Part shown: in pieces, positions 10,157 to 19,435 of the stretch
How the letters are laid out: the number at the start of each line of letters is the position of its first letter
Position numbering within the stretch: position 1 is the stretch's first letter
From: Legionellaceae bacterium
GTDB lineage: Bacteria; Pseudomonadota; Gammaproteobacteria; Legionellales; Legionellaceae
Assembly: GCA_029210265.1 (NCBI GenBank)
Contig: JARGNP010000001.1
Location: 391,442-455,441 of the forward strand
Direction of reading: 5' to 3'
Length of the DNA: 64,000 bases
Program-made: the position numbers and the translations under genes
Notes under the pieces: model-generated
Databases searched by the model: none
Seen by the model: the letters and a program-made list of their open reading frames with translations, nothing else
Told to the model about the DNA's origin: nothing

Positions 10157-10180
10157 CCTTCTCCCGCAAGCGGGAGAAGG
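10157..10180 (-). terminator. Rho-independent terminator of the rplI operon, REP-like hairpin
   Basis: A perfect 10-bp stem (CCTTCTCCCG / CGGGAGAAGG) encloses a 4-base loop. Read on the minus strand it is followed directly by TTTTTA, a classic intrinsic terminator for rplI. The + gene ends 26 bases away, so it may also stop readthrough from there. The stem is the same CCTTCTCCC...GGGAGAAGG core as in the inverted ends of the 58.4 kb element. Confidence 0.85.
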
Positions 10181-10193
10181 ATCGTCTTAATTA

Positions 10194-10643
10194 TTACTTA
10201 GCCGTAACAATTTCAACTTGAAGATTAGCAATCACTTCACTATGCACGTGTAATTCAACCACGTATGCACCAATTTCTTGCAATGGTCCATTAGGCATAA
10301 CGATTTCACGCTTATTCACTTCGATTGAACGTGCCGCAAGAGCGTCATAAATTTCGCCTACAGCAACCGAACCATACAATTTACCTTCGTCAGTCGCTTG
10401 CACGCTGATGGTCAATGTAACATCGTTCAATTGAGCTGCACGCTGTTCTGCCTTAGCAAAATCTTGCTGTGCTTTTTTCTCAAGCTCAGCACGACGTCCT
10501 TCAAAAACTGTTTTGTTTGCTTCAGTTGCAAACACAGCTTTATTTTCTGGAATTAAAAAATTACGACCGTAACCAGCTTTAACATCAACCACGTCGCCGA
10601 GGCTTCCTAAATTTTTAACTTTCTCTAACAAAATGACTTGCAT
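10194..10643 (-). CDS. rplI: 50S ribosomal protein L9
   Basis: The 149-residue protein has the L9 signature at the start, [20 protein letters not shown], followed by [17 protein letters not shown], which binds 23S rRNA. A charged connecting helix of about 30 residues then leads to the C-terminal domain ([15 protein letters not shown]). Length is normal. It is the last gene of the rpsF-rpsR-DUF2232-rplI unit. A ribosome site, AAGGGG, precedes the ATG, and a strong terminator follows the stop. Confidence 0.97.
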   Translation of the reverse strand: MQVILLEKVKNLGSLGDVVDVKAGYGRNFLIPENKAVFATEANKTVFEGRRAELEKKAQQDFAKAEQRAAQLNDVTLTISVQATDEGKLYGSVAVGEIYDALAARSIEVNKREIVMPNGPLQEIGAYVVELHVHSEVIANLQVEIVTAK

Positions 10644-10655
10644 CTTATTGCCCCT

Positions 10656-11576
10656 TTATCCCACTTTCCCTGTCTTAGATGACAGGTATAAGCGAACATT
10701 AAATAAACTATCAAAAGCCCCTAACAGTACATACAGGGGTAACATAACCCAAGGTAGTAGCACCATTGGCACCAACAAAAGTACCAGCACCCCAAGCGGC
10801 CGTATTCGTGAAAGAAGACAAGCTGCAAGGCTCAAACCGGCGAGTATAAAATAAAACAAGACCAAAGGTAAGCCATTTATGGCTAAAAACTGGCCTGAAT
10901 AGGCTCCTGTACAAATCAATACAAGCACAGCACAACTGAGTTTATCACCTCTAAAATTTAGAAGCTCCTGCTGAAAACCACCAGGGTAAAACAATTGTGA
11001 TTGTATTGAACGTGCAAAAAGCAACGGTACCATCGCTGAAAAAGCAAGGGATGCTGCTTGAACACCTAAAAGATAATTAGCGAGCACCAAAGGTGATACC
11101 TCGTGTGACTCCCAAAAATCTAAAACATTCACGTCTCCCGAAGCTAAGCTTCGCAAAAGCGTTTGTAAGTGCTCGTACTGGCTTACAATAAACTCAGGTG
11201 AAATGACCTGAATACATAATGCACTTGTCATCACAGCTCCAAACAAAGCTGCTGCGACAACTCGCCAGCTAGACGTAACTCCCAAAACGATCGCCGCTAA
11301 ATAACAAGGAATTACATTCAGTGCTGCACTGAAAATAGCCCCTGATATCGGTACATTTTTCAAGGCCAACAGCGTATGTCCTACCATAACAGGCAAAACT
11401 AACACACCAGACGACTGCCATCCTTTTCGAAGTGTAACCAAAGCAATTAAAGCTAGCGCAAGCCAGCCCATGTAAGGTAACACACTAAGAATAGCAGCGG
11501 AGGCAAGTGCGTATCGCTCTTCATCAAGAACGCGCCTTGCCTGCCGTTGAAAAAGGCCTTCCCGTACCCTTTGCAT
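10656..11576 (-). CDS. DUF2232 membrane protein of the rpsF operon
   Basis: The 306-residue protein is rich in hydrophobic segments (roughly eight). It begins MQRVREGLFQRQARRV and ends KTGKVG. Its place between rpsR and rplI is the conserved position of a DUF2232 (YybS-like) membrane protein in many gammaproteobacteria. I assign the family from position, topology and length; no catalytic motif is visible and the function is unknown. It begins 7 bases after rpsR and ends 12 bases before the rplI start, so it is clearly cotranscribed with the ribosomal genes. Confidence 0.78.
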   Translation of the reverse strand: MQRVREGLFQRQARRVLDEERYALASAAILSVLPYMGWLALALIALVTLRKGWQSSGVLVLPVMVGHTLLALKNVPISGAIFSAALNVIPCYLAAIVLGVTSSWRVVAAALFGAVMTSALCIQVISPEFIVSQYEHLQTLLRSLASGDVNVLDFWESHEVSPLVLANYLLGVQAASLAFSAMVPLLFARSIQSQLFYPGGFQQELLNFRGDKLSCAVLVLICTGAYSGQFLAINGLPLVLFYFILAGLSLAACLLSRIRPLGVLVLLLVPMVLLPWVMLPLYVLLGAFDSLFNVRLYLSSKTGKVG

Positions 11577-11583
11577 TTAAGAC

Positions 11584-11811
11584 CTACTTGTGGCTGTCGC
11601 AGTAAGGTAAAAGCGCCAAAAAACGTGCTATTTTAATAGCCTTTGTAATTTGACGTTGCGTACCAGCAGGAATACCTGTGATTCGACTAGGTACTATTTT
11701 ACCGCTTTCACTTACATAACCTTTGAGCAAATTTGTATCTTTATAATCAATACCGGTGATTGCATCGGTCGTTGGACGAGCCATTTTTTTACGACGGTAG
11801 TATGTTGACAT
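11584..11811 (-). CDS. rpsR: 30S ribosomal protein S18
   Basis: The 75-residue protein is typical S18: an N-terminal basic stretch (YYRRKK), then [19 protein letters not shown] and the rRNA- and S6-contacting segment [30 protein letters not shown]. Length matches the family. S18 pairs with S6, encoded just upstream with a 14-base gap. A ribosome site, GGGGAG, precedes the start. Confidence 0.97.
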   Translation of the reverse strand: MSTYYRRKKMARPTTDAITGIDYKDTNLLKGYVSESGKIVPSRITGIPAGTQRQITKAIKIARFLALLPYCDSHK

Positions 11812-11825
11812 ATTAATTTCTCCCC

Positions 11826-12164
11826 TTAAGCATCACGCGTTTCTTTGTCTTTTCTGACCATCACTGATTCAGTTGAGACAACGTCTTTACGATTGAGAAT
11901 CAAATGTCGAAGTACAGCATCGTTATACTTCAACGTTGCTTTCAAGTCGTCCAGTGCAGTTTGATCACATTCGATATTTAATAAAATATAATGTGCTTTA
12001 TGCAGATCATTAATAGGATAAGCCAATTGTCGTCGGCCCCAGTCTTCGTTCCGATGGATCACGCCGCCATTTTTTGTAATGATCTCAACATAACGCTCGA
12101 GCATGGTTGGAACTTGTTCACTCCGATCGGGGTGAATCATGAACACGATTTCATAGTGTCGCAT
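11826..12164 (-). CDS. rpsF: 30S ribosomal protein S6
   Basis: The 112-residue protein reads [21 protein letters not shown] at its start, with [19 protein letters not shown] and HYILLNIEC further on, all standard S6 features. It is the first gene of the left-reading ribosomal operon. AAGGAAA lies just upstream of the ATG. The short acidic-basic tail after [13 protein letters not shown] is usual; a C-terminal glutamate run for RimK modification is absent. Confidence 0.97.
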   Translation of the reverse strand: MRHYEIVFMIHPDRSEQVPTMLERYVEIITKNGGVIHRNEDWGRRQLAYPINDLHKAHYILLNIECDQTALDDLKATLKYNDAVLRHLILNRKDVVSTESVMVRKDKETRDA

Positions 12165-12274
12165 GTGATTTCCTTTTGGTTAAAGCCTTCGTAATTCACA
12201 TATTACGTAAAGCAAGGGGTTTAAAAGCGGCCAATATTAACTTATTTCATGTCAAGACGCAATTCGTCATGTCG

Positions 12275-15217
12275 TCATACATTTACGACCTCTTTTTTTG
12301 ATTCGTCTGAGTTTCTTGATTCCGTTTGAGTTGTGAGTGAATCATCAGAGGCTTTCTTACGAGTACTTGCATTTAATTGAAAAACCGCATCTTGATTATC
12401 AAAATATGACATACTTGAAGACCGACGGGCCTGCTGCCTCCTGAAATTAATCATCATCTGACGGCGGTCCGGCGCTGAGCTCATGTTAGCCGGTGAACTA
12501 GCATGCGAAGAACCTAAAAAATCTTCCTCAAAAATTTCATCTTCTGAATGCTCCCAATCATGTTCTACGCGTTGCTTATTTAAAGCTTGGATGATTTTGT
12601 CATCTGTCAGTCGGGTCAAATCAGCTTGATGTCCATTAAAAATGACGGCCGAAAATGGAAGAATCGCATTGATTCGTACATTCTTCATCGCCGGAAGAAT
12701 GGTTGACTTCATCGTTTCAGTTAATCCATATTGCGCTTCAGCAAAAGGAAAAAACCATACTCTACGATAACTTGATGCGACGCGTATCAACTTCTCTAGA
12801 TAATCATGAAGTTCTTTATCACTTAACACAGATTTCAAGCTCACTTCAGCAATCAGCGCACTTAATATCGGTCCTTTCTGACTATAAAACCGACTAAAAT
12901 AACTCATTGATTTATATGAATCCTCCATGAGCTCTTGTAATGCATATTTTTGTAAGGCCTTGTTATCGTCTGAACTGCTTCGACTCAGCGTACTTGATGT
13001 TAGTGATGGCACAAAACTATGCCTTGCGAAGCTGGGTTCACCTTTGTGAGAAATCAATTGCAAAAGATTACTATCTTTATTAAACAATCGGCTCACGAGT
13101 TTATGAATATCTTCAATATCTTTGACTGTATTTTCTTCGATTCGCTCCATAAATTTCGAATCCGTGACTGTACGTTTAGAGTCCTTTACCGCCTGCTGAA
13201 TTTCTTTGAAATTTTTGCTTAAATCAAGTTCCATAGGCAATAAAATTTCTTGAATGTATCGATTAACACCATGTTTATTTTCAGTTTTAAATTCGGTGAT
13301 AACGCGACCTAATCTTGTTTGCTCATCACCAACCCAATCAAGGCATTCGATAAAAAAACTATAGAAAACCTGGCTTTTAGATAATTGTTTATGCATTTTA
13401 AAAACAAGCTCAAGAAGCTGTGCAAGATCCCTCATGCGATCATGCAGGTGTGGCAATACACTAAGTTGAGGGTTAACATCCGCCGAACCATACATAAAAA
13501 GAGACATACAGCGCTCGAAATAAGCACGTTCATCGGTCATTTCTCCCGCTCTATCTTTTTCGGTTTGGTTCTTAGCTTGCTCATTAATGGCTTGTAGCTG
13601 CTGCCAACCCGTACGATGCATATCAAGGCTCGCATTTAAATAAGCCTCATTTAAACCATCCGAGCGTGATAACTCTTCGCCACTTAAAGCATAAGCAGTC
13701 GAGCAGCGTGTGGCCATTAAAAGCGTTAGAAAAGGAATGAGTCGCCGCCCCGCCAGCTTGGATTTTTCTTGGGCTTTGTGGTATGTCATTGTCATTTTAG
13801 GGAAAAATTTATGCGGGTTAAACGGCTCTGCAGAATCTTTGTAAACTTCACCCTGGTATTCTACCGGTGTAATAAAATGTTTTTCAAAAATTTTAAGCCG
13901 ACGAGCAAGGGTGATCGCCCATTCAACTTCAAAACCCTCTGCATGTCGTTGTTCATTTAATTCATCCATTAATTTACTACGATCAGAATGCGGTAAATGA
14001 CAAAAAATAATCAGCACATCTATTAATGTTGTTGCTCTTTTATTTAGAAAATTAACCTCAGGTACAAGATGCGCACGCACACGAAACACGTCTAAACGTG
14101 AATCATCTGTTTTTAACAAACGTGTTAAAGAAGCGAGATCTTTTTTAATCGACGATGCTGCGGTTTCGTCCGGCAAGTATTTTTGTTCATTTGAATCATG
14201 ACGCCGATATAATAACGTAAATATGCCTTGTGTAAGAATATCTAAACTTTCATAAACACTGCTGGTTAAATTCTCCATATTTAATTCATTTAATTGCTCT
14301 GTAGCATAGGCATACCGCAGGTTTTTAATGAGATCATCGGTCGAGCGAATAAAGCTAATCAAACATTTATCGTCTTTTGTTTTGTTCGCTAAACACGGTG
14401 CTTTTTTTGAGTTTAAAATAGAATTGAGATATATTTGTGCACGAGAACAGCGGTCAAAACAACGTTTTGTCGTTGATGGACGACCGGTGTCTAAATCAAC
14501 TTGATGTGATAGCGCCCACAACAAACGACATAATGCTAAAATAAAAATACGTGCTAAGCGTGTTTTTTCAGGTGTTGATTGATAAGCACTGCTTTTACGA
14601 AAGTGTCTTTCAAGAACACCCAAGACCTCAACAGCCTCAACACTTAAAAATAAATTAATATCCGTACGTACTTCATCAAGCAAGCTGGGACTTACGAGCG
14701 ATTGCCTTGCTTCTTTACGTACTTTAACTAAAGGAAGCACACGATAATATGTTTTTTCCGTTATCTCTTTGGGAACTTTTTTCGAAATGCCTAAAAAACG
14801 TATTAACCACGGCGTTTCCGCCTTGGAGGCTAACTCATAAAACGCTTTCATGCTTCGTTCTTCGCTCGTTAACTCCCCTCGCATAGGTACTTGAAACGAA
14901 GCAAATTCGGCTTCGATTTCATACCCTAACTCTTCATTGATCTCTCGAGCCGCATGAACTTGGTCTGCAACACGGTCATAAGCGTATTGCAACCCTTTGA
15001 AAGCTGTTTTTATAGCCGCTTCTTGAATCGATTGTGAGTCTGATATATCATGTACAACGCTTCTAAAATTAGCAGAGCTGGAAAATTGTCTGCGATAATC
15101 TTGTACATCATTGAGTATATCCGTTAAATCTAAGGGTTCTCCATCCTCTCGGTCACGCAAAAAAGCTGCTCGCAAAGCGAGTTCTGTTGCTTCATCTTCA
15201 ACTTTACCCATCTGCAT
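12275..15217 (-). CDS. Large protein of unknown function, 980 residues
   Basis: I do not recognise this protein. It is 980 residues, mostly helical and charged, with one short hydrophobic stretch (LIPFLTLLMATRC, near 490-510) and no signal peptide. The last 100 residues are low-complexity: acidic SEDEIFEEDF, then SSHASSPANMSS, then a serine-, lysine- and glutamate-rich tail ending ESKKEVVNV. Such tails, with glutamates about 5 to 15 residues from the end and hydrophobic final residues, occur in Dot/Icm substrates; that is a hint, not proof. The 104-residue gene upstream may be a partner. The start could also be Met3. The base composition is not obviously foreign. Confidence 0.6.
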   Translation of the reverse strand: MQMGKVEDEATELALRAAFLRDREDGEPLDLTDILNDVQDYRRQFSSSANFRSVVHDISDSQSIQEAAIKTAFKGLQYAYDRVADQVHAAREINEELGYEIEAEFASFQVPMRGELTSEERSMKAFYELASKAETPWLIRFLGISKKVPKEITEKTYYRVLPLVKVRKEARQSLVSPSLLDEVRTDINLFLSVEAVEVLGVLERHFRKSSAYQSTPEKTRLARIFILALCRLLWALSHQVDLDTGRPSTTKRCFDRCSRAQIYLNSILNSKKAPCLANKTKDDKCLISFIRSTDDLIKNLRYAYATEQLNELNMENLTSSVYESLDILTQGIFTLLYRRHDSNEQKYLPDETAASSIKKDLASLTRLLKTDDSRLDVFRVRAHLVPEVNFLNKRATTLIDVLIIFCHLPHSDRSKLMDELNEQRHAEGFEVEWAITLARRLKIFEKHFITPVEYQGEVYKDSAEPFNPHKFFPKMTMTYHKAQEKSKLAGRRLIPFLTLLMATRCSTAYALSGEELSRSDGLNEAYLNASLDMHRTGWQQLQAINEQAKNQTEKDRAGEMTDERAYFERCMSLFMYGSADVNPQLSVLPHLHDRMRDLAQLLELVFKMHKQLSKSQVFYSFFIECLDWVGDEQTRLGRVITEFKTENKHGVNRYIQEILLPMELDLSKNFKEIQQAVKDSKRTVTDSKFMERIEENTVKDIEDIHKLVSRLFNKDSNLLQLISHKGEPSFARHSFVPSLTSSTLSRSSSDDNKALQKYALQELMEDSYKSMSYFSRFYSQKGPILSALIAEVSLKSVLSDKELHDYLEKLIRVASSYRRVWFFPFAEAQYGLTETMKSTILPAMKNVRINAILPFSAVIFNGHQADLTRLTDDKIIQALNKQRVEHDWEHSEDEIFEEDFLGSSHASSPANMSSAPDRRQMMINFRRQQARRSSSMSYFDNQDAVFQLNASTRKKASDDSLTTQTESRNSDESKKEVVNV

Positions 15218-15249
15218 TCATCCATAAATACAAAAAGCGTATTCTTATA

Positions 15250-15540
15250 TCAACTTGTCTTATCCGTATTGTCAACCACAAGTTTTAAACTTGTTTGTTT
15301 TCGACCTTGAGAAAAATGATAGGCTTTTTGATCACGATAGACTTCAAATACACGGTAGGGCTGATTTGTTTTACTGTCGATAAGCTCGACATCTTCACCT
15401 GCGTCATCCACGAGTGTTAGTGATAAATGGATTTCTCTAAACTGGCCAATATGATAACGTTCTTTAAATAACTTAATCACGCTAAGCAAACTATCTGAGG
15501 CTTCTACACCATCTTGTCGACCATCAAAAATAATTTCCAT
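15250..15540 (-). CDS. Small protein of unknown function, 96 residues
   Basis: I start this at 15540 because AAGGGGA lies 8 bases upstream there; a reading from 15564 adds eight residues. The protein begins MEIIFDGRQDGVEASDSL and has alternating polar and hydrophobic stretches (EIHLSLTLVDDAGEDVELID) that suggest a small beta-rich fold. It has no cysteine, signal peptide or membrane segment. It lies 32 bases upstream of the 980-residue gene on the same strand, so the two are probably cotranscribed and perhaps act together. No family is recognised. Confidence 0.6.
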   Translation of the reverse strand: MEIIFDGRQDGVEASDSLLSVIKLFKERYHIGQFREIHLSLTLVDDAGEDVELIDSKTNQPYRVFEVYRDQKAYHFSQGRKQTSLKLVVDNTDKTS

Positions 15541-15617
15541 GCTCTTCCCCTTCAAGCTAAACAACTTAGTTTAGTTAACGGCAGAAGCACACAATGCTTT
15601 AAATTAAAACTAGAAAA

Positions 15618-15659
15618 CCTTCTTCCACACACGTGGAAGAAGGTGCCCGTAGGGCGGGG
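15618..15659 (-). terminator. Terminator after glnA, REP-like double hairpin
   Basis: An 11-bp stem (CCTTCTTCCAC / GTGGAAGAAGG, loop ACAC) at 15618-15643 is followed on the minus strand by TTTTCTAGTTTT, as in an intrinsic terminator. Next to it, GCCC-GTA-GGGC forms a second small hairpin. The pair has the same architecture as the inverted ends of the 58.4 kb element, with a compensated variant stem. It lies 12 bases past the glnA stop. Confidence 0.78.
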
Positions 15660-15671
15660 AGTAATTAAAAC

Positions 15672-17081
15672 TTAATGACTGTAATACAATTCAAACTCAG
15701 CTGGATGAACCATCGTTCGTAGATAATCGATATCTGCCTGACAAAGCGCAATATGTGATTGAATAAATTCTTTACTGAACACATCACCGGCTAACAAAAA
15801 CTCATGATCACGTTGTAATGCACTGATTGCTTCATCTAACGATCCTGCAACATGCGGAATATCCATCAACTCTTCAGGAGGTAAATCATAAAGATTTCTA
15901 TCAACTGGATCTCCGGGATGTATTTTATTTTTAATCCCATCAAGACCGGCCATCATCATCGCAGCAAAAGCTAAATATGGATTCGCCGCTGCATCAGGAA
16001 AACGAACTTCGATACGACGTCCTTTCGGTGAAGAAACCAAGGGAATACGAATCGACGCCGAACGATTACGTTCTGAATAGGCTAATAGATTAGGTGCCTC
16101 AAACCCTGGCAACAAACGTTTATAACTATTCGTTGTAGGATTTGTAAAAGCATTCAACGCACGGGCATGATGAATAATACCGCCAATGTAATAAATAGCC
16201 ATTTCAGATAAACCGCCGTACTCATCACCTGAAAATAAATTTACGCCATCTTTTGCCAATGATTGGTGGCAATGCATACCATTACCATTATCTCCCACCA
16301 AAGGTTTTGGCATAAACGTCGCTGTTTTACCATGGATATGCGCAACGTTATGAACAACGTATTTTAACACTTGCATATCATCAGCTTTTTCAACCAACGT
16401 TTTATAGCGCGTAGCAACTTCACATTGGTTCGCCGTTGCAACTTCATGATGATGCGCTTCAACCATCATATTTAAACTATCTAACGTTTCAGAGATCGCT
16501 GATCGAATATCTTGTGATGAATCAACCGGAGGTACCGGAAAATAGCCGCCTTTAATTTTGGGGCGATGACCAATATTACCGCCTTCGACAACAGAACCAG
16601 AATTCCATTGCGCTTCTTCAGAATCAATTTTATAAAACGCGCCACTGATGCCCGTTTCCCAACGCACATCATCAAATAAGAAAAATTCAGGTTCTGGACC
16701 AAAAAACACTTCATCAGCAATGCCAGTTGAGCGCAAATAAGCTTCAGCACGTGTCGCAATCGAACGAGGATCGCGACTATAGCCTGCCAAGGTTTTTGGA
16801 TTAACAACATTACAACGAATAAACAACGTTGTTTCTTGATAAAAAGGGTCTAATAATATCGTCGTAAGATCGGGCAAAAGCGTTAAGTCAGACTCGTGTA
16901 TCTGCTGCCAACCTTCAAAAGATGAACCATCAATCGGTTTACCATGCTCCAGCAAGGTTTCATCCAGTGCTGCGACTGGAATCGTAATATGCTGTTCCTT
17001 CCCTCGCATATCTGTAAAGCGTAAATCTATAAACTTTGCTTCATGGCGTGCAATTGCATCACGCACCTGATTGACCGACAT
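15672..17081 (-). CDS. glnA: Glutamine synthetase, type I
   Basis: The 469-residue protein is a standard [17 protein letters not shown] near the N-terminus, DGSSFEGWQ near 52, [11 protein letters not shown] near 130 with metal-binding glutamates, [10 protein letters not shown] near 265, and NRSASIRIP near 338. NLYDLPPEE near residue 395 carries the tyrosine that GlnE adenylylates in this class. It makes glutamine from glutamate and ammonia. AGGAGAAAG precedes the start. No clear -24/-12 sigma-54 promoter was seen upstream, and no glnL/glnG pair lies beside it; instead there is an AT-rich repeat shared with the divergent gspF. Confidence 0.97.
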   Translation of the reverse strand: MSVNQVRDAIARHEAKFIDLRFTDMRGKEQHITIPVAALDETLLEHGKPIDGSSFEGWQQIHESDLTLLPDLTTILLDPFYQETTLFIRCNVVNPKTLAGYSRDPRSIATRAEAYLRSTGIADEVFFGPEPEFFLFDDVRWETGISGAFYKIDSEEAQWNSGSVVEGGNIGHRPKIKGGYFPVPPVDSSQDIRSAISETLDSLNMMVEAHHHEVATANQCEVATRYKTLVEKADDMQVLKYVVHNVAHIHGKTATFMPKPLVGDNGNGMHCHQSLAKDGVNLFSGDEYGGLSEMAIYYIGGIIHHARALNAFTNPTTNSYKRLLPGFEAPNLLAYSERNRSASIRIPLVSSPKGRRIEVRFPDAAANPYLAFAAMMMAGLDGIKNKIHPGDPVDRNLYDLPPEELMDIPHVAGSLDEAISALQRDHEFLLAGDVFSKEFIQSHIALCQADIDYLRTMVHPAEFELYYSH

Positions 17082-17164
17082 TATCTTTCTCCTAAAGATG
17101 AGTGAGCTATTTTTATTATGTTCCTAACGGTATCCAGAAAGAGTCTACACCAACGATTGATTAA

Positions 17165-17227
17165 ATAATATCTAAAAAATAATATCTAGAAAGAATATTT
17201 ATAAATAATATCTAGAAATAATATCTA
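17165..17227. repeat. Short AT-rich repeats between glnA and gspF
   Basis: ATAATATCTA occurs exactly at 17165, 17179, 17205 and 17218, with a degenerate copy near 17193 filling the gap, so the period is 13-14 bases. The array lies in the 213-base divergent interval between glnA and gspF. It may be slippage or an array of protein-binding sites. Confidence 0.85.
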
Positions 17228-17294
17228 AAATGACATACTCAGCATAATCGATTAGACTCAAGACTAAATAATATATAAACAAAATCAAAACATC

Positions 17295-18494
17295 ATGGGC
17301 GCTTATCAATATTCGGCACTAAAACATTCAGGTAACACCTCTAAAGGTGTTATTGAAGCTGACTCGCCCTCACACGCAAGACAACTACTTCGTCAGCAAG
17401 GTTTAATCCCAACTCATGTTCATGCTTCCGCTAGAAAAAGTAATGCACGCGGGAAAGCGCAATTCAAAGCCAAAGATTTAACACTTTTTACACGTCAACT
17501 CGCCACCCTTTTATCTGCAGCGATTCCATTGGATGAAGCACTGCGTGGCGTAAGTGACCAATCCCAAAAAGCACATGTACAACAACTCGTGATTGGTGTG
17601 CGTGCAAAAGTACTCGAGGGATACGGCTTAGCACAGGCATTAGGTGAGTACCCGCATGCATTTCCTGAGCTATATCGAGCAACCGTTGCTGCTGGCGAAC
17701 AAACAGGCAGCTTAGACGATGTCTTAAATAAACTCGCTGATTACACCGAGCACCAGCAAGAAACACAACAAAAAATTCAACAAGCTTTGATTTACCCAAC
17801 GCTGATGCTTGTGGTTTCTATCACCATCATCGGTTTTTTATTGGCCTTTGTGGTTCCTAAAATTATTGCGGTATTTGCGGGAAGTGGTCAAGAACTACCA
17901 ACAGCAACCCGTATTTTGATTACATTCAGCGAAGGCATTCAATCATGGGGTTTGTATGGCATTTTAGGTATGATTATTTGCATTGTTATATTTAAAAAAG
18001 CATTAAACAACACACAAATTAAACTACGCTGGCACCAGTTTTTATTACAAATACCTGGTGTCAAACATTTGATTATCACCACCAACGTAGCACGTTATAG
18101 CCATACATTTTCTATTTTATTTGCTGCTGGTGTGAGCGTATTGGAAGCCATGCGCGTTGGCACAAGCCTCATCACGAACTTGATTATGCGAGAAAACTTT
18201 GCGCTTGCAACCACGCATGTCAAAGAAGGCATGCCCATCAGCCAAGCTTTAGAAAAAACAACTTTTTTTACACCCATGGCAACACATTTGATGGCCAGTG
18301 GTGAGAAAAGTGGTAAAATTGCTGAATTGATGGAACGAACCGCGGTTTATCTTGATCGCGAGATTCGTCGATTAATCGATACGGCCTTGACCTTACTCGA
18401 GCCCTTAGTCATTCTCTTTATGGGCGCTATCATCATGTTCATTGTGCTTGCGACGTTATTACCCATATTTTCTATGGAACAACTCGTAAGCTAA
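17295..18494 (+). CDS. gspF: Type II secretion inner-membrane platform protein GspF
   Basis: The 399-residue protein has the GspF/PilC layout: an N-terminal domain beginning MGAYQYSALKHSGNTSKGVIEADS, then LTLFTRQLATLLSAAIPLDEAL, and two repeated cytoplasmic domains with three membrane segments (LMLVVSITIIGFLLAFVVP near 180 and one at the C-terminus). GspF is the core platform protein that links the assembly ATPase GspE to pseudopilus growth. It opens a six-gene block with gspG-K. No convincing Shine-Dalgarno site precedes the ATG. It is GspF rather than PilC because of its neighbours. Confidence 0.95.
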   Translation: MGAYQYSALKHSGNTSKGVIEADSPSHARQLLRQQGLIPTHVHASARKSNARGKAQFKAKDLTLFTRQLATLLSAAIPLDEALRGVSDQSQKAHVQQLVIGVRAKVLEGYGLAQALGEYPHAFPELYRATVAAGEQTGSLDDVLNKLADYTEHQQETQQKIQQALIYPTLMLVVSITIIGFLLAFVVPKIIAVFAGSGQELPTATRILITFSEGIQSWGLYGILGMIICIVIFKKALNNTQIKLRWHQFLLQIPGVKHLIITTNVARYSHTFSILFAAGVSVLEAMRVGTSLITNLIMRENFALATTHVKEGMPISQALEKTTFFTPMATHLMASGEKSGKIAELMERTAVYLDREIRRLIDTALTLLEPLVILFMGAIIMFIVLATLLPIFSMEQLVS

Positions 18495-18528
18495 AATAGT
18501 TTATTATTATTTTTAGGAGATTGTAAGC

Positions 18529-18951
18529 ATGCAACAACAACGTGGGTTTTCACTGATTGAAATCATGGTCGTCGTCGTGATTCTCGGCATTTTAGCTTCA
18601 CTTATTGTCCCTAAGATTATCGACCGGCCGAATGACGCACGTATTGTTAAAGCTAAACATGATGTACTTGGTATTCAAAATGCACTTGATCTCTACCGTC
18701 TTGATAACGGCTTTTACCCGAGCACAGACCAAGGCTTGTTAGCGTTGGTCGAAATGCCAACGACAAACCCTGCGCCACGTAACTGGAAGCTCTATCTGAA
18801 ATCATTGCCTAAAGATCCATGGGGCCGTGATTATGTCTATTTAAATCCAGGTCAACACGGTGAAATTGATATCTTTACGTTTGGCGCAACCGGACAACCA
18901 GGTGGTGAAGGTTCTGATGCTGAAATCGGGAACTGGAATGCGGATCACTAA
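18529..18951 (+). CDS. gspG: Major pseudopilin GspG
   Basis: The 140-residue protein starts MQQQRGFSLIEIMVVVVILG, with the prepilin peptidase site between Gly6 and Phe7 and Glu at position 5 of the mature form. The C-terminal part has YPSTDQGLLALV, LPKDPWGRDYVYLNPG and the GEGSDAEIGNW loop, whose acidic residues bind calcium in GspG. It forms the shaft of the type II pseudopilus. AGGAGA precedes the start. Its last 14 bases overlap gspH. Confidence 0.97.
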   Translation: MQQQRGFSLIEIMVVVVILGILASLIVPKIIDRPNDARIVKAKHDVLGIQNALDLYRLDNGFYPSTDQGLLALVEMPTTNPAPRNWKLYLKSLPKDPWGRDYVYLNPGQHGEIDIFTFGATGQPGGEGSDAEIGNWNADH

Positions 18952-19435
18952 GTCCGGATTTACGCTTATTGAGATACTTGTGGTGCTCGTTATTCTTGGG
19001 ATCACCGCAAGTGTCGCCTTGCTTGCCTTCGGCGATTTTGGAGAAAGCCGCCGAGCTCAGGCAGAAGCTCAGCGATTCATTCAAAAAATACGCCTTATTC
19101 GTCATCAGGCGATGCTAGAAGCCATGACCTATGGCATGAAGATCACACCTACTTCATATCAAATATTTCGTTTTTCTCCTCCTGATACCTGGACCCCTGT
19201 AACATCCACGCTTCTCAAGCCTTATCAATTTCCTGCGAACATTTCACTTTATTTAAATATTAACCCTACAAACTCCACAAGTTCAGCAAGTAAAAAAAAC
19301 TGGGTGGTATTTCAGGCTTCTGGTGAAATAACACCGTTTAGAATTAATTTCGGCCTAAAAAAACAACCTAATATCGCACACGTTGTGGCAGAAGATAATG
19401 GCACAACGCATTTAAAATTAGGCCCTGATTTATGA
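18938..19435 (+). CDS. gspH: Minor pseudopilin GspH
   Basis: I start at ATG 18938, giving 165 residues, because it places SGFTLIEILVVLVILG at the very N-terminus as a prepilin signal. A longer reading from 18860 would add 26 unrelated residues shared with gspG. The next 100 residues (RRAQAEAQRFIQKIRLIRHQAML) fit GspH, a tip-proximal minor pseudopilin. It overlaps gspG by 14 bases and gspI by 4 bases (ATGA), showing tight translational coupling. Confidence 0.9.
   Translation: MRITKSGFTLIEILVVLVILGITASVALLAFGDFGESRRAQAEAQRFIQKIRLIRHQAMLEAMTYGMKITPTSYQIFRFSPPDTWTPVTSTLLKPYQFPANISLYLNINPTNSTSSASKKNWVVFQASGEITPFRINFGLKKQPNIAHVVAEDNGTTHLKLGPDL

Noticed and set aside
17101-17294. A sigma-54 promoter for glnA
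   Set aside because: No TGGCAC-N5-TTGC pattern was seen in the interval.
18860-18937. A longer reading of gspH beginning at 18860
   Set aside because: It adds 26 residues that overlap gspG in another frame and puts the prepilin signal far from the N-terminus. The start at 18938 fits pseudopilins.
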